The notes under the pieces are model-generated. The model ran no database searches and was not told where the DNA came from. It saw nothing but the letters and a program-made list of their open reading frames with translations. Positions 1 through 7,809 of a stretch of DNA of 20,928 nt are shown here, piece by piece. A program made the position numbers and the translations under genes. The DNA is from Temnopleurus reevesii (lineage: Eukaryota; Echinodermata; Echinoidea; Temnopleuroida; Temnopleuridae): assembly GCA_036244855.1 (NCBI GenBank), contig BQKZ01000384.1:63071-83998 (forward strand). The letters are read 5' to 3'. Each line of letters starts with the position of its first letter. Within the stretch, counting starts at the first letter, position 1.

Positions 1-13
1 CCCCCCCCCCCCC
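1..13. repeat. Poly-C tract at window edge
   Basis: Thirteen consecutive C residues start the window, so the tract may extend further left. Similar homopolymeric C or G runs recur at 4398-4418, 9202-9213, 16210-16219 and 16795-16810. The DNA between it and position 72 shows no gene. Confidence 0.8.
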
Positions 14-72
14 GGAATCCTAGTACATGACCAGGAGCATTCTAGGTCCACCATTAGCTTTATTTACAAATA

Positions 73-805
73 TTAAAGGGGAACTTTCCCCCAGCCATTA
101 ATGTGCTGCCAGTAAATGAAGGAAAATAAGATGAACGAACTTTGAAAATTTGAACAAAATGCGATAAAATTTCCAAAGCTTTCATTTTCATTTGTGATCG
201 GAATCCTTGAGTTGGCAGCCTTGACATACATTTTTTTTGTAATTTGTGATGTCACCATGTCGAATTCCCCATTCACTTTGTATACGTTTAAGTGGACCAA
301 TATCAAATTTTAAATGCGGAATTTCCATCAATTTATCTAAAATGATTGCACAATTAATGTTGTTATCATTCAAACAAAAAGAAATAAAATATTTTGTCTA
401 ATTTACTTGAAAAAAAAGAAGAAAAATAATTCTCCATGTATGGCAGCACAGATTCCCAGAGTTGCCGACTTAAGGATGCCTATTAGTGGTGTAAATGAAC
501 CTTTGAAACTGTATAACTTTTGAACGGATTTGGAATTGAATTGAATTGAATAGAACATTTATTTCCTATTTCGAAAGACATAATAAATGTAGGAAAATAC
601 AAGATAACATAAGGAGGCGAAAACCTATAAAAGCAAAGCTTTTGTTGCGGGCCGCCTTAACAAAGAGCAAACGATTAAGAGACAAAATATGTCTTTTTGT
701 AAACAAAATAAATAAACGAGAACAGGATTATATAATTTTACTCAAAGTTTCACACTTTCTTGATCCTATTTTTCTTCATTCACTGACAGAACGTCCAATA
801 TATTT
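73..805. mobile_element. TTAA-ended foldback DNA transposon, copy A (interrupted)
   Basis: The left end reads TTAAAGGGG at 73-81 and the next ~260 bases align with the left arm of copy B at 816-1386. Shared blocks include AGTAAATGAAG, a TTTGAACAAAAT-like block and CCCATTCACTTTGTA. The right half (about 420-535 and 735-800) resembles the right arm of copy B, including AACTTTTGAACGGAT. It is split by an unrelated insert at about 532-735 and lacks the terminal CCCCTTTAA. There is no transposase, so it is non-autonomous. The TTAA end suggests a piggyBac- or Kolobok-type mobiliser; that class call is inference. Confidence 0.6.
532..735 (-). mobile_element. 3' fragment of a non-LTR retrotransposon inserted in copy A
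   Basis: On the minus strand the segment ends in AATAAATGTTCTATTCAATT followed by ATTCA-type pentamer repeats (+ strand GAATT repeats at about 532-556). That is the usual shape of a LINE 3' end: an AATAAA-like stretch then a short tandem tail. It sits between blocks that are contiguous in copy B of the surrounding foldback element, which supports insertion. No reverse transcriptase remains. The family (CR1/L2/RTE-like) cannot be fixed from this piece. Confidence 0.45.
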
Positions 806-815
806 ACAGATATAC

Positions 816-1386
816 TTAAAGGGGGATTACACCTAGAAATTAATGTGTGATCAGTAAATGAAGAAAAATAAAATGAACCAGCTGTGAAAATTTGAGCAAA
901 ATCGGATGATCCATTGAAAAGTTATGGATTTTTAAAGTGATCATTTCCAACTGTGATGGGCATCCTTGAATTGGCAACTCACAGCCAATTAGCATAATCT
1001 GTAATGTCATACATAGAGAACTCCTCATTCACTTTGTACATCGAGTTATTAATTATGGATCAATATTATATTCTTGCAGAATGCTTGCAGAATTGATGTC
1101 GCCATATGATATTTAACTTAAAGAACAAATTTTTGTCTACTTTCCGGAAAAAGAGGAAAATGTGAAATATTGTGTACAAAGTGAATGGAGAGTTCCCCAT
1201 GTTGGCAGCCATTTTGTACCTGTACGTTGCCAATTTAAGAGCACATGAGGGGTCTAAATAACATTTTTGGAAAGTCATATCTTTTGAACGGATTGTCCGA
1301 TTCTGTTCAAATTTCCCAGTTTACTCATCTTATTTTTCCTTCTTTTACTGACTGCACAATAATGTCTGGGTGTAATTCCCCTTTAA
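816..1386. mobile_element. TTAA-ended foldback DNA transposon, copy B
   Basis: The element starts with TTAAAGGGGGATTACACC at 816 and ends with GGTGTAATTCCCCTTTAA at 1386, an inverted pair. The inversion continues inward for roughly 250 bases per arm (816-1070 against 1145-1386) at visibly reduced identity, sharing the CAGTAAA, GAAAAATAA and CATTCACTTTGTA blocks. TTAA lies at both ends, consistent with a TTAA target duplication. There is no long coding region, so it is a MITE-like non-autonomous element. Confidence 0.7.
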
Positions 1387-1812
1387 ACATACATCACATA
1401 AATTACAATCGGTTTGGTGTCGCGTGCAGCTATGATTCCGCTCTCGTAGAAAATCATAAAGGATTCAAGGATATCGAAAAGATGACAATAAACTGCTAAA
1501 CACTGAACAATCCTGATTATTGTAAATTAATCCAAAGCAAATCAACTTACCTTCAAATCTCCATCAATGCCTATATTTTCCACCTAGCTCAGCTACACAG
1601 CATACGCCATTACACTGTATTACAGACATGTAACTATCTAACCCTGTCTGCTATTCGTAATTGAAGGAGACAAATATCATGTGCTCGCGTGCACCATGAG
1701 CAATAGGAACAAAGGGGTACAAAATAAACAACCTCATTCAAACATCCAAAATAGTTAGATGCGCACAAAAGATATATATCTTCATGTAATTCAGCAGAAA
1801 TATGTCAAACAT
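1387..1812. other. Intergenic, no gene seen
   Basis: AT-rich unique-looking sequence without a convincing coding frame, RNA gene or repeat. It separates foldback copy B from the SINE. Confidence 0.5.
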
Positions 1813-2052
1813 GTGCGGCTCAGTGGTAGAGAGTCTGCCCCATGAACGGAAGGTCGTGGGTTCGATCCCCGGCCGGGTCATACCAAAGATCTATAAAATT
1901 GGGACCATCTGCCTTCTTGCCAGGCGCTCGGCATTTAAGAAAAGGGATGGGTAGTAATAACTATATGTTATGCAGGGCCCGCTGGAAGAGCAGCTAACTT
2001 ACAGTTGAATGTGCATGGCTACCCTGGGTAAATAAGACATTATTATTATTAA
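1813..2052 (+). mobile_element. tRNA-derived SINE with ATT tail
   Basis: The head (1813-1880) has a pol III box A-like GGCTCAGTGGTAGAG and a box B GGTTCGATCCC 34 bases further on, in a tRNA-like layout. A non-tRNA body of about 155 bases follows, and the element ends in a short ATT trinucleotide tail at 2037-2052. A real tRNA is unlikely: the acceptor ends do not pair, and the unrelated body and simple tail are SINE features. No clear target duplication was found. Confidence 0.75.
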
Positions 2053-2410
2053 TAGGGAGGTTACTTTCTTTTGTGTGTATGCATACCTATTGTGAATGCC
2101 TGAATGAAGTTGTTTATTTTGTCCAATATCCTTTGTCCTGTCTCCTCAGAGTGGTGAGTCAATGATTGATTAACAAGTGCACATATCACTCGATCCGTTT
2201 GCACCATCTCATTATCACTGGGCGTTAGAAACAAGTCACAGTGTCAATATTTGAGCGATAACTGATTTTTTTTTTAAATTTTGCGATAATTAAGCCATTT
2301 CTAGGTCGATTCTCTAATTTACTATTGAAAAACTGTATAATGGTAATAATTTTACTGCAGCTAGCCAACTAGTTAATTAGCTGAAGCGCCATCCTCCCAA
2401 AACCGATCTA
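2053..2410. other. Intergenic, no gene seen
   Basis: AT-rich sequence with no supported coding frame or RNA gene. Confidence 0.5.
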
Positions 2411-2416
2411 TCCGAA

Positions 2417-2468
2417 AGATAGATAGATAGAGAGAGAGAGAGAGAAAGAAAGAGAGAGAGAGAGAGAG
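2417..2468. repeat. GATA / GA microsatellite
   Basis: Starts as a few GATA units (ATAGATAGATAG) and passes into an imperfect GA dinucleotide run with two AAAG interruptions. Confidence 0.9.
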
Positions 2469-2661
2469 CCAAAGCTGATAGAGGGAGCCTTACAATTTGC
2501 AGTTCTTCACCGAGAGAGGAAGAACATATTTGTTGTCGTTATTTATTCCTGCAAGAATTATTACATTTATTTTTGGTAATGGTTTTGTAAAAACCACATA
2601 ACACACTAATAAAAGTGCTCCTCATTAAGATGCTGAACATGCGTTCAATGAGTATCGAGAA

Positions 2662-2733
2662 TCGAAGTAGAAGAAGAAGAAGAAGAAGAAGAAGAAGAAG
2701 AAGAAGAAGAGAGAGAGAGAGAGAGGGGGGGGG
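2662..2733. repeat. Compound AGA / GA / poly-G microsatellite
   Basis: A run of AGA trinucleotides leads into GA dinucleotides and then a stretch of G. On the minus strand it reads as C, CT and TTC repeats directly after a minus-strand SINE body, so it may have grown from that SINE's 3' tail. The poly-Leu and poly-Arg frames through it are artefacts. Confidence 0.9.
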
Positions 2734-2749
2734 CACAGAAATTCGAGGG

Positions 2750-2960
2750 GATCGAGGTCGCCCTTTCACGTCACCATCAGGCAGACGTAATTGGGGCTCG
2801 AACCGCAGCGCAAATAACCGCCTAGAAATTCTTCATACCGCTACCAATTCATCTCACCTGGGTTGAGTGCACCACATTGTGCATACATTTCTTGCAGAAG
2901 GAAACCAACGTGACCGGGATTCGAACCTACGACCCTCGGGTTGACAGGTACGACGCTGAG
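2750..2960 (-). mobile_element. tRNA-derived SINE, minus strand, 5' truncated
   Basis: The reverse complement contains GTCGTAGGTTCGAATCCC (box B) and then TTTCCTTCTGCAAGAAAT and GTGGTGCACTC. These match in order the SINE at 16872-17150 (GTCGTAGGTTCGAATCCC, TTTCCTTCAGCAAGAAAT, GTGCTGCACTC). Box A is partly missing, so the 5' end is truncated. A second box-B-like GGTTCGAGCCCC lies further toward the 3' end. Identity falls off past the shared body, so the 3' boundary is approximate. Confidence 0.65.
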
Positions 2961-2979
2961 AAGAAGGCTTCACAATACA

Positions 2980-3110
2980 ACGAGTTGTCTTTCTTGGAAA
3001 TGTGAGTGGCCCTGAAAAGGAACTCCCAACTCTCGAAGTTTCGATGAGCATGTTCTCATCATCTTCAGGAGGTCCGACATCTCCAGCTAGATTTATGGCG
3101 CGCGCCCACA
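2980..3110 (-). mobile_element. Possible retroelement 3'-end remnant
   Basis: The minus strand has GAAGATGATGAGAACATGCT followed by CATCGAAACTTCGAGA. This resembles the 'GAAGATG...ATCGAAAC' signature often found near the 3' ends of Penelope-like and some LINE elements. Only this short signature is present, with no reverse transcriptase or endonuclease motif, so the call is tentative. Confidence 0.25.
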
Positions 3111-3196
3111 AACTTTATTTCCCTCCCTCAAACTGACTGGGATAGAATGCTGAACAATAATGCCTCTTATCATGATCAACTTGAGGACAAATAAAT

Positions 3197-3333
3197 CTAA
3201 TGCCCCGCTCACATAGGACCCCGGAAGCAACACGATTCACCCCGACTCTTTGTTAATTCACAGTTAACTGCCTCAGAACAACGAGTCGGGGTGAATCGTG
3301 TTGCTTCTGGGGTCCTATGTGACCGGGGCTTAA
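3197..3333. mobile_element. Palindromic TTAA MITE, copy 1
   Basis: A 137-bp hairpin element with arms of about 47 bp (3202-3248 and 3284-3329), including GAAGCAACACGATTCACCCC and its complement, around a loop of about 36 bp. The right end is followed by TTAA (3330-3333); the left has CTAA (3197-3200), one change from TTAA. Copy 2 at 19644-19777 carries the same loop in the opposite orientation, as expected for a near-palindrome inserted either way round. TTAA target use suggests piggyBac- or Kolobok-type mobilisation. Confidence 0.8.
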
Positions 3334-3464
3334 CGGAGCTCAAAGTGAAATGCAATGTAAATAGTATCAAGACCATTACTGTAAACGGCCATGGTTCAAA
3401 ACCCAAAGTCAGTTTTGGTAACGATTAAAAATTGTTAATTTTACCGGATGTTTAACATGACATG

Positions 3465-3660
3465 ACTATCTGACACACATTTCGAGACAAAAGCATATCT
3501 TTTTTTATAAACTGATTCTCCTTTGAAATTTGAATTTGACCCTTAAATTTTATTTCGCGCCCTCTCTCGGTAATAATGATATTTTGTTTGTTATCGCGCA
3601 TTATTTAATTCCATGATTTGACAAAAGATATAAACAGGTATATTATACAAAATATGCATG
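3465..3660 (+). repeat. Dispersed repeat, inverted relative to 18395-18595
   Basis: This stretch aligns with the reverse complement of about 18395-18595. Shared blocks are ACACACATTTCG, AAATTTGAATTTGAC, CCTCTCTCGGTA and ATGATATTTTGTTTGTTAT. The blocks keep their order and spacing with several substitutions. It is probably part of an unclassified transposon; no ends were recognised. Confidence 0.65.
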
Positions 3661-4397
3661 ACCCATCGTTGCGAATTCGCGTGACAAACAATTGTTGCGT
3701 TTTAACGTCGAAATATTCATAACTTTCATATCTATGGTTCGAAATACTTCAATTTCTATTTATCTGTTCGTCTCATTTTTCTGCTTTTAATCCAAGTAAT
3801 TTTTTTTCTGCCGCAGACCTAACCTTTAAAAGAAGACGCTATTTTTTAATGGGTTTCACTTCTGCCCAGCGACTTGACCACTCACATCTGATCATTCATT
3901 CTATCTTCAAATGATATGCTATTGTATAGTTCACCATCATGAAAAGCTGCTCAAATTAACGCCTCTGGCAGCAAGGGGGAAATGAATTAATATTGATTGA
4001 ACAAACAACTTAAGAATCACGTAAAGTTGTCCAGATATACCTTGATTATGCGTTAGGTCAGAATCATTTATTTGTAGTTCATACAAAGTGATCAAGCAAA
4101 ACATCTCAAGCAAAGGGTCGAATTTGTAAAGGGAATATATATATATGAACACACGAAGGATTTGGAGGCCCGGGGGTTGGGAGGGGCTCGACCAATATGT
4201 AAGTTTGCACCTCCTCTTTTGATGAGCCGACAAAAAAAGGTCTTCAGTTCAAAATTGGCGCTCTTCTTGGCAAATTTTGTGTCCCCGGGGGCTGACGGGG
4301 CAAACAAGCATACAAAGAAAAAAAATGACACCCTTTATATCTCACATTTTGAGCACCCTAGCTCTGATCCGGGGGACTGGTGCCCCAAAGGCCTTAA
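3661..4397. other. Intergenic with G/C-rich islets, no gene seen
   Basis: Mostly AT-rich, with a short TA run at 4135-4146. From about 4150 it carries several clustered G or C blocks (for example CCCGGGGG and TCCCCGGGGG) that run up to the poly-C tract. A frame on the + strand stays open through the poly-C but is made of low-complexity proline codons and is not believed. Confidence 0.4.
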
Positions 4398-4418
4398 CCC
4401 CCCCCCCCCCCCCCCCCC
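4398..4418. repeat. Poly-C tract of 21
   Basis: Twenty-one consecutive C residues, the longest homopolymer in the window. The exact length may be affected by sequencing error. Confidence 0.85.
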
Positions 4419-5106
4419 ACGGTGCGTTCATGATATGACACCAAGATTACCTGAAACTTTAGATACTTTGTTGTAATTTGTTTGTTCATTTTGTTTAAAG
4501 TGGTTCCTGCATTCTTTCATAAATATGGGGGCGATGTGTTGCTTTTTTCTGGACACCATGTATTCATACTCTCATGCGCTCATAATGACTTTTGTATGTA
4601 CACGACTCAATGCTCGTGGAAGCGCACTTATCAGCGCTCTGCCGAGCTGAGATAGCGATGCAATATTTTTCTTTATGTCCTCTGGCATTATTCTCATTAG
4701 AAAACAAATGAATCTCGAGGACCAGATGAGGCTTCGATAAAAAGTCACAAACAACAGAATTAGCGGAGCTTCATCATCGTTTGAATACTGCCATAGAACG
4801 AAGTTTTTTAACAGAATAAAATCACATATTAGGATGATGTGAGTTCTGTTAAAAAAATACCTGAAGTTTGATACTTATTTCACCTTTGAAAGTGTGGTTC
4901 CTTGTGAGTAAGCACAATTTCATGTTCCCTCTGTCACGACCTAATTGGATATGTTTAAAGAAGAACTGTGCTTCGAAAGGCTTGACACGTTGAATTTCAG
5001 ATAAAGGATTGTTGCAGTTGTCAGTGCAAGATTGCTTTGGCATTTTACACCATTTGGTAGGTGAATGGCTTTCAATTGACTTCTATCTTGTCAATGTTTG
5101 TGACTT
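4419..5106. other. Region upstream of the GPCR gene
   Basis: No supported coding frame. It should contain the 5' UTR and promoter of the receptor gene, but no clear TATA box was recognised close to the start codon. A short hairpin lies at 4804-4856. Confidence 0.4.
4804..4856. repeat. Short perfect inverted repeat upstream of the GPCR
   Basis: Perfect 13-base arms TTTTTTAACAGAA (4804-4816) and TTCTGTTAAAAAA (4844-4856), with a second inner pair TCACAT / ATGTGA. It lies about 250 bases before the receptor start codon. It may be a tiny MITE or a chance hairpin; no function can be assigned. Confidence 0.55.
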
Positions 5107-6192
5107 ATGGTCATGTTTTCAGAAGATTTGTTGAACATTACCGTCGACGATGTTGGCGGTGCGCCCGGGAGGAGTAGTGTCGCGATAGCTTTTCGAGTGA
5201 TTATCGTTCTGATGGATGCCGTACTCACAATTGGCGGGAATTTTCTGGGACTGATTCTTCTGTGGAGAACCCGCGATATAGCAGACGGTACAAAAGTTTA
5301 CATGATTTTGCTTTCCAGCTCTGACTTCGGTATAGGTTTGATTGCACTGTTGTCCCTAGCCCCAGCGTACCTCGGCCGCTGGCCTTACGGTTTCGCGTAC
5401 TGCCGCGCAAATGTTTTAATAGTGAGTACGTTGTGCGGGGTTTCCATACTTGCCCTCGTGACGGTGAGTCTTGATCGATATATCGCGGTCGTGTGGCCGT
5501 TGCGATATCATTCCATCATGACGAAACAAAAAGCGATATCGGTCGGGGTAATGATTTGGATCGCATCGATCATCTCGAACACAGTGATGTGGCTTTTTCA
5601 GTCTGGAATTCGATACGTTGACGAAGCAGCGCTGTGCCTCGCACAGTGGACCGATCCGAACACCGTGCCCATGTTCGTTGTGTTTTCGTTCTCAGTGAGT
5701 AACGTCCCCATTATCATCATTTCATGCATCTATTGCAGGATAATCTCTATTACCAGACAACAAGCCATGCGCATCGCGGCGTTCCAACGGCGCCACTCAG
5801 TGTCACAACCGCCAGCCAACACCTCCCATGAGAACTCGCTCGACGAGGAACGCAGTGCGAACGCTGCGCGTAATAATCCCCCACCGAGGAGAAACATCGC
5901 CAGGAACGGTAAAGCCATTCGTATGTTCTGCGTCGTCGCATTCGGCTTTGCAGTAGCATGGCTGCCATATTGTATTTTGACAGCATTGGAACCGACCGAC
6001 ATCAAAATCCCGGAATGGACAAAATTCATAGCACTGTGGCTTCTCATGTCAAATTCGTGGTGGAACGTCTTCATCTATTTGCTGATGAACAAAAGCATAC
6101 GGGAAAGTGCATCAAAGTTGTTTGGTAAAGGGAGAAGATCACTTGCTGGGACAATATCGACAAATACCAGTGTGCTCAATACGGTTACTTAA
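5107..6192 (+). CDS. Rhodopsin-class (class A) G protein-coupled receptor, orphan
   Basis: The protein has 361 residues in one exon and should be a plasma-membrane receptor. Residue 10 begins an N-glycosylation motif (NIT) in the short N terminus. Seven hydrophobic segments carry class A landmarks: Asn45 in TM1, Asp73 in TM2 (SSSDFG), Cys99 before TM3, Asp123-Arg124-Tyr125 (DRY) after TM3, Trp151 in TM4, Cys177 in loop 2 as the likely disulfide partner of Cys99, Pro201 in TM5, and AWLPY (284-288) in TM6. In TM7 the NPxxY motif reads NVFIY (320-324), so the conserved proline is Val. Loop 3 (about 215-268) is long, polar and basic at its end. Met1 is taken as the start; Met3 is an alternative. 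Large single-exon GPCR expansions are known in sea urchins, and this could belong to one. Ligand and G protein are not predictable. The gene is visibly more GC-rich than its flanks. The GPCR call is secure; the subfamily is unknown. Confidence 0.93.
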   Translation: MVMFSEDLLNITVDDVGGAPGRSSVAIAFRVIIVLMDAVLTIGGNFLGLILLWRTRDIADGTKVYMILLSSSDFGIGLIALLSLAPAYLGRWPYGFAYCRANVLIVSTLCGVSILALVTVSLDRYIAVVWPLRYHSIMTKQKAISVGVMIWIASIISNTVMWLFQSGIRYVDEAALCLAQWTDPNTVPMFVVFSFSVSNVPIIIISCIYCRIISITRQQAMRIAAFQRRHSVSQPPANTSHENSLDEERSANAARNNPPPRRNIARNGKAIRMFCVVAFGFAVAWLPYCILTALEPTDIKIPEWTKFIALWLLMSNSWWNVFIYLLMNKSIRESASKLFGKGRRSLAGTISTNTSVLNTVT

Positions 6193-6636
6193 CCCATAAA
6201 CTGCTGCGGTTCATATTTGTGGCCCGAGAAATTGAAACTGCCATACCCAAAAATCTGTGTGAATGACTAAAGGCTACAGAACAGAATTATTGTGCGTGAA
6301 CGAATTCTCAAAAATCCATTTGATATTAGTTGTCAACAGTTTTTCATGATTCTGGGCTGAAAAGACTTCTCCCAAACTTCAGTAGCATTGTACAATGGAT
6401 TGATATTGATATGTTCAGGGCTGTGTTGAATTCTTAGTTCATTATTGATACACACAGAGCTTTAGTACGGGCCTTTGATTTTCACTTTGATTTGACTCCT
6501 AATTACATATTCAAAGCCTTGTTTTAGGAGAGATCATTCGCTAAAAACTGGAATACCTTTTTCCAGAATATTATACATTATTAGAATGTTAATTTGTGTA
6601 AATTTCCAGCATCATAGCACTAACGTTTTAAACATG

Positions 6637-6642
6637 AATAAA
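6637..6642 (+). terminator. Candidate poly(A) signal of the GPCR gene
   Basis: AATAAA lies 445 bases downstream of the receptor stop codon on the coding strand, a plausible 3' UTR length. No transcript evidence is available. Confidence 0.45.
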
Positions 6643-6990
6643 GGTCAAAATATCCTACGTTTTGTGTGGAATTTATTGCATCAAGAAAAGTATTCACCGG
6701 TTTAGGGCATAAAGCGATTAAACCGTTACCAAGATTCACGTGATTGTGAAAGCGTACAAGCTTGTCGCCATTTGCGTTTGGAGAATGGCGACGGAGGTAC
6801 TTAGAATTATATTCGACCACGTCTGCTCCTGGCGAGCTTATCACCAGGAGCTCTTCGAAAAACGATTACGCAAGATTTCTCACTTTGCGGACGGTTGTGA
6901 TCTTGGAACGTAACATCTTTGGGAATGCAGTACATGCCTCCTTTTTGAGCACCCTTTCGTTACTACGATATATGGAATATCAGCGAATAG
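6643..6990. other. Intergenic; one weak small reading frame
   Basis: An ATG at 6784 in reasonable context (GAGAATGG) opens a 42-codon frame beginning MATEVLRIIF and ending at a TAA near 6912. Nothing else supports it as a gene or first exon. An 8-base inverted repeat, GCTCCTGG / CCAGGAGC, lies inside it at about 6825-6851. Confidence 0.25.
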
Positions 6991-7184
6991 GCGGGTTTAC
7001 TAATATTTGCAAATTTGTGCGTTCTTTAAACAGAAAAGTTGTTCTTGACAACCCGCAAGCTTGCCCGAGGCTTGCCCGATATAGCAACAAGTAACGCATG
7101 CAAAATTGATTCCAAGTATTGTAGTTCAGTTGTTACGTTCGGTTGCAAGAAACGTGCATAAATCTGAATATATTAGTAAACCGG
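6991..7184. mobile_element. GGTTTACTAATA-ended MITE, copy 1 (uninterrupted)
   Basis: It starts GGGTTTACTAATATT and ends with the near-complement AATATATTAGTAAACCGG. The interior aligns with copy 2 at 7382-7743 (AAAAGTTGTTCT, AGCAACAAGTAA, GTGCATAAATCTGAATATAT). It has no coding capacity. This copy preserves the empty site of the pogo-like insertion found in copy 2. Confidence 0.65.
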
Positions 7185-7381
7185 TCTATTCGTACAGACG
7201 AGGAAGAATAGCAGAATTGGATTTTGATATACCTGTATCCTTTTGGCTCCAGTAAAATAGTAAAGAATACCTGACATGATCATGGACGACATGATCTAAC
7301 AGCGGGAAAACGTTGGACAAGCATCGGACTATAACAAGACATGCATATGTCATTAAAAAATCACGAGGATGCTGTGCAGGA
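7185..7381. other. Short intervening sequence between MITE copies
   Basis: No gene or repeat recognised. Confidence 0.4.
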
Positions 7382-7743
7382 GGCGGGTTTACTAATACAG
7401 TCAAACCTCGCTATAGCGATGTCCATGGGACAAGAGAAATTATCTCTTTATATCAACACCTTGTTATATCAGGGCCAAAATACAATAAAATACAAAAAAC
7501 CGGGACCAGGAAAGCTACCTTGTTATAACGAGATCTCGTTATATCACGAGGTTTGACTGTATAAGCAAATTTTTATGCAAACATTATACCCAAAAGTTGT
7601 TCTCGATGACCCGAAGGCTTCCCCGCCTACACAGCAACAAGTAATGTATGCAAAGTAAATTCCAAGTAGTATCATTATGTCAATGAACCTGTATATCGTT
7701 GGCAAGCATCGTGCATGAATCTGAATATGTTAGTAAACCGGTC
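7382..7743. mobile_element. GGTTTACTAATA-ended MITE, copy 2 (split by a pogo-like MITE)
   Basis: It has the same termini as copy 1: GGCGGGTTTACTAATA at 7382 and TATGTTAGTAAACCGG ending near 7742. A 162-bp unrelated element lies immediately after the left terminal repeat. Removing it restores colinearity with copy 1. The two MITE copies lie in the same orientation about 200 bases apart, so they arose either by two insertions or by a local duplication followed by divergence. Confidence 0.65.
7398..7559. mobile_element. pogo/Tigger-like MITE with TA target duplication
   Basis: The termini CAGTCAAACCTCG (7398-7410) and CGAGGTTTGACTG (7547-7559) are perfect inverted repeats, and inner segments also pair (CTATAGCGA against TCGTTATATCACG). 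TA lies at 7396-7397 and 7560-7561. The CAGTCAAACCTCG end and TA duplication are typical of the pogo branch of the Tc1/mariner superfamily. The element is 162 bp with no transposase. The uninterrupted sister MITE at 6991-7184 shows the pre-insertion site. Confidence 0.85.
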
Positions 7744-7809
7744 TATGTACATCTCAGAGAGACTTGTTCTGGATTTTTTTTCAAGATTCTGTTCTCCTCT
7801 AAATATTAC

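Noticed and set aside
1813..1880. Functional tRNA gene
   Set aside because: Box A and box B are present but the ends do not form an acceptor stem, and a non-tRNA body with an ATT tail follows, as in a SINE.
2539..2866. Poly-Leu (minus) and poly-Arg (plus) reading frames
   Set aside because: Both come from the AGA/GA microsatellite and extend into SINE sequence.
4162..4476. 104-residue plus-strand frame
   Set aside because: It crosses the poly-C tract as a proline run and has no recognisable domain.
5225..6074. Antisense frames within the receptor gene
   Set aside because: They are shadows of the GPCR coding sequence, whose + strand frame carries all class A motifs.
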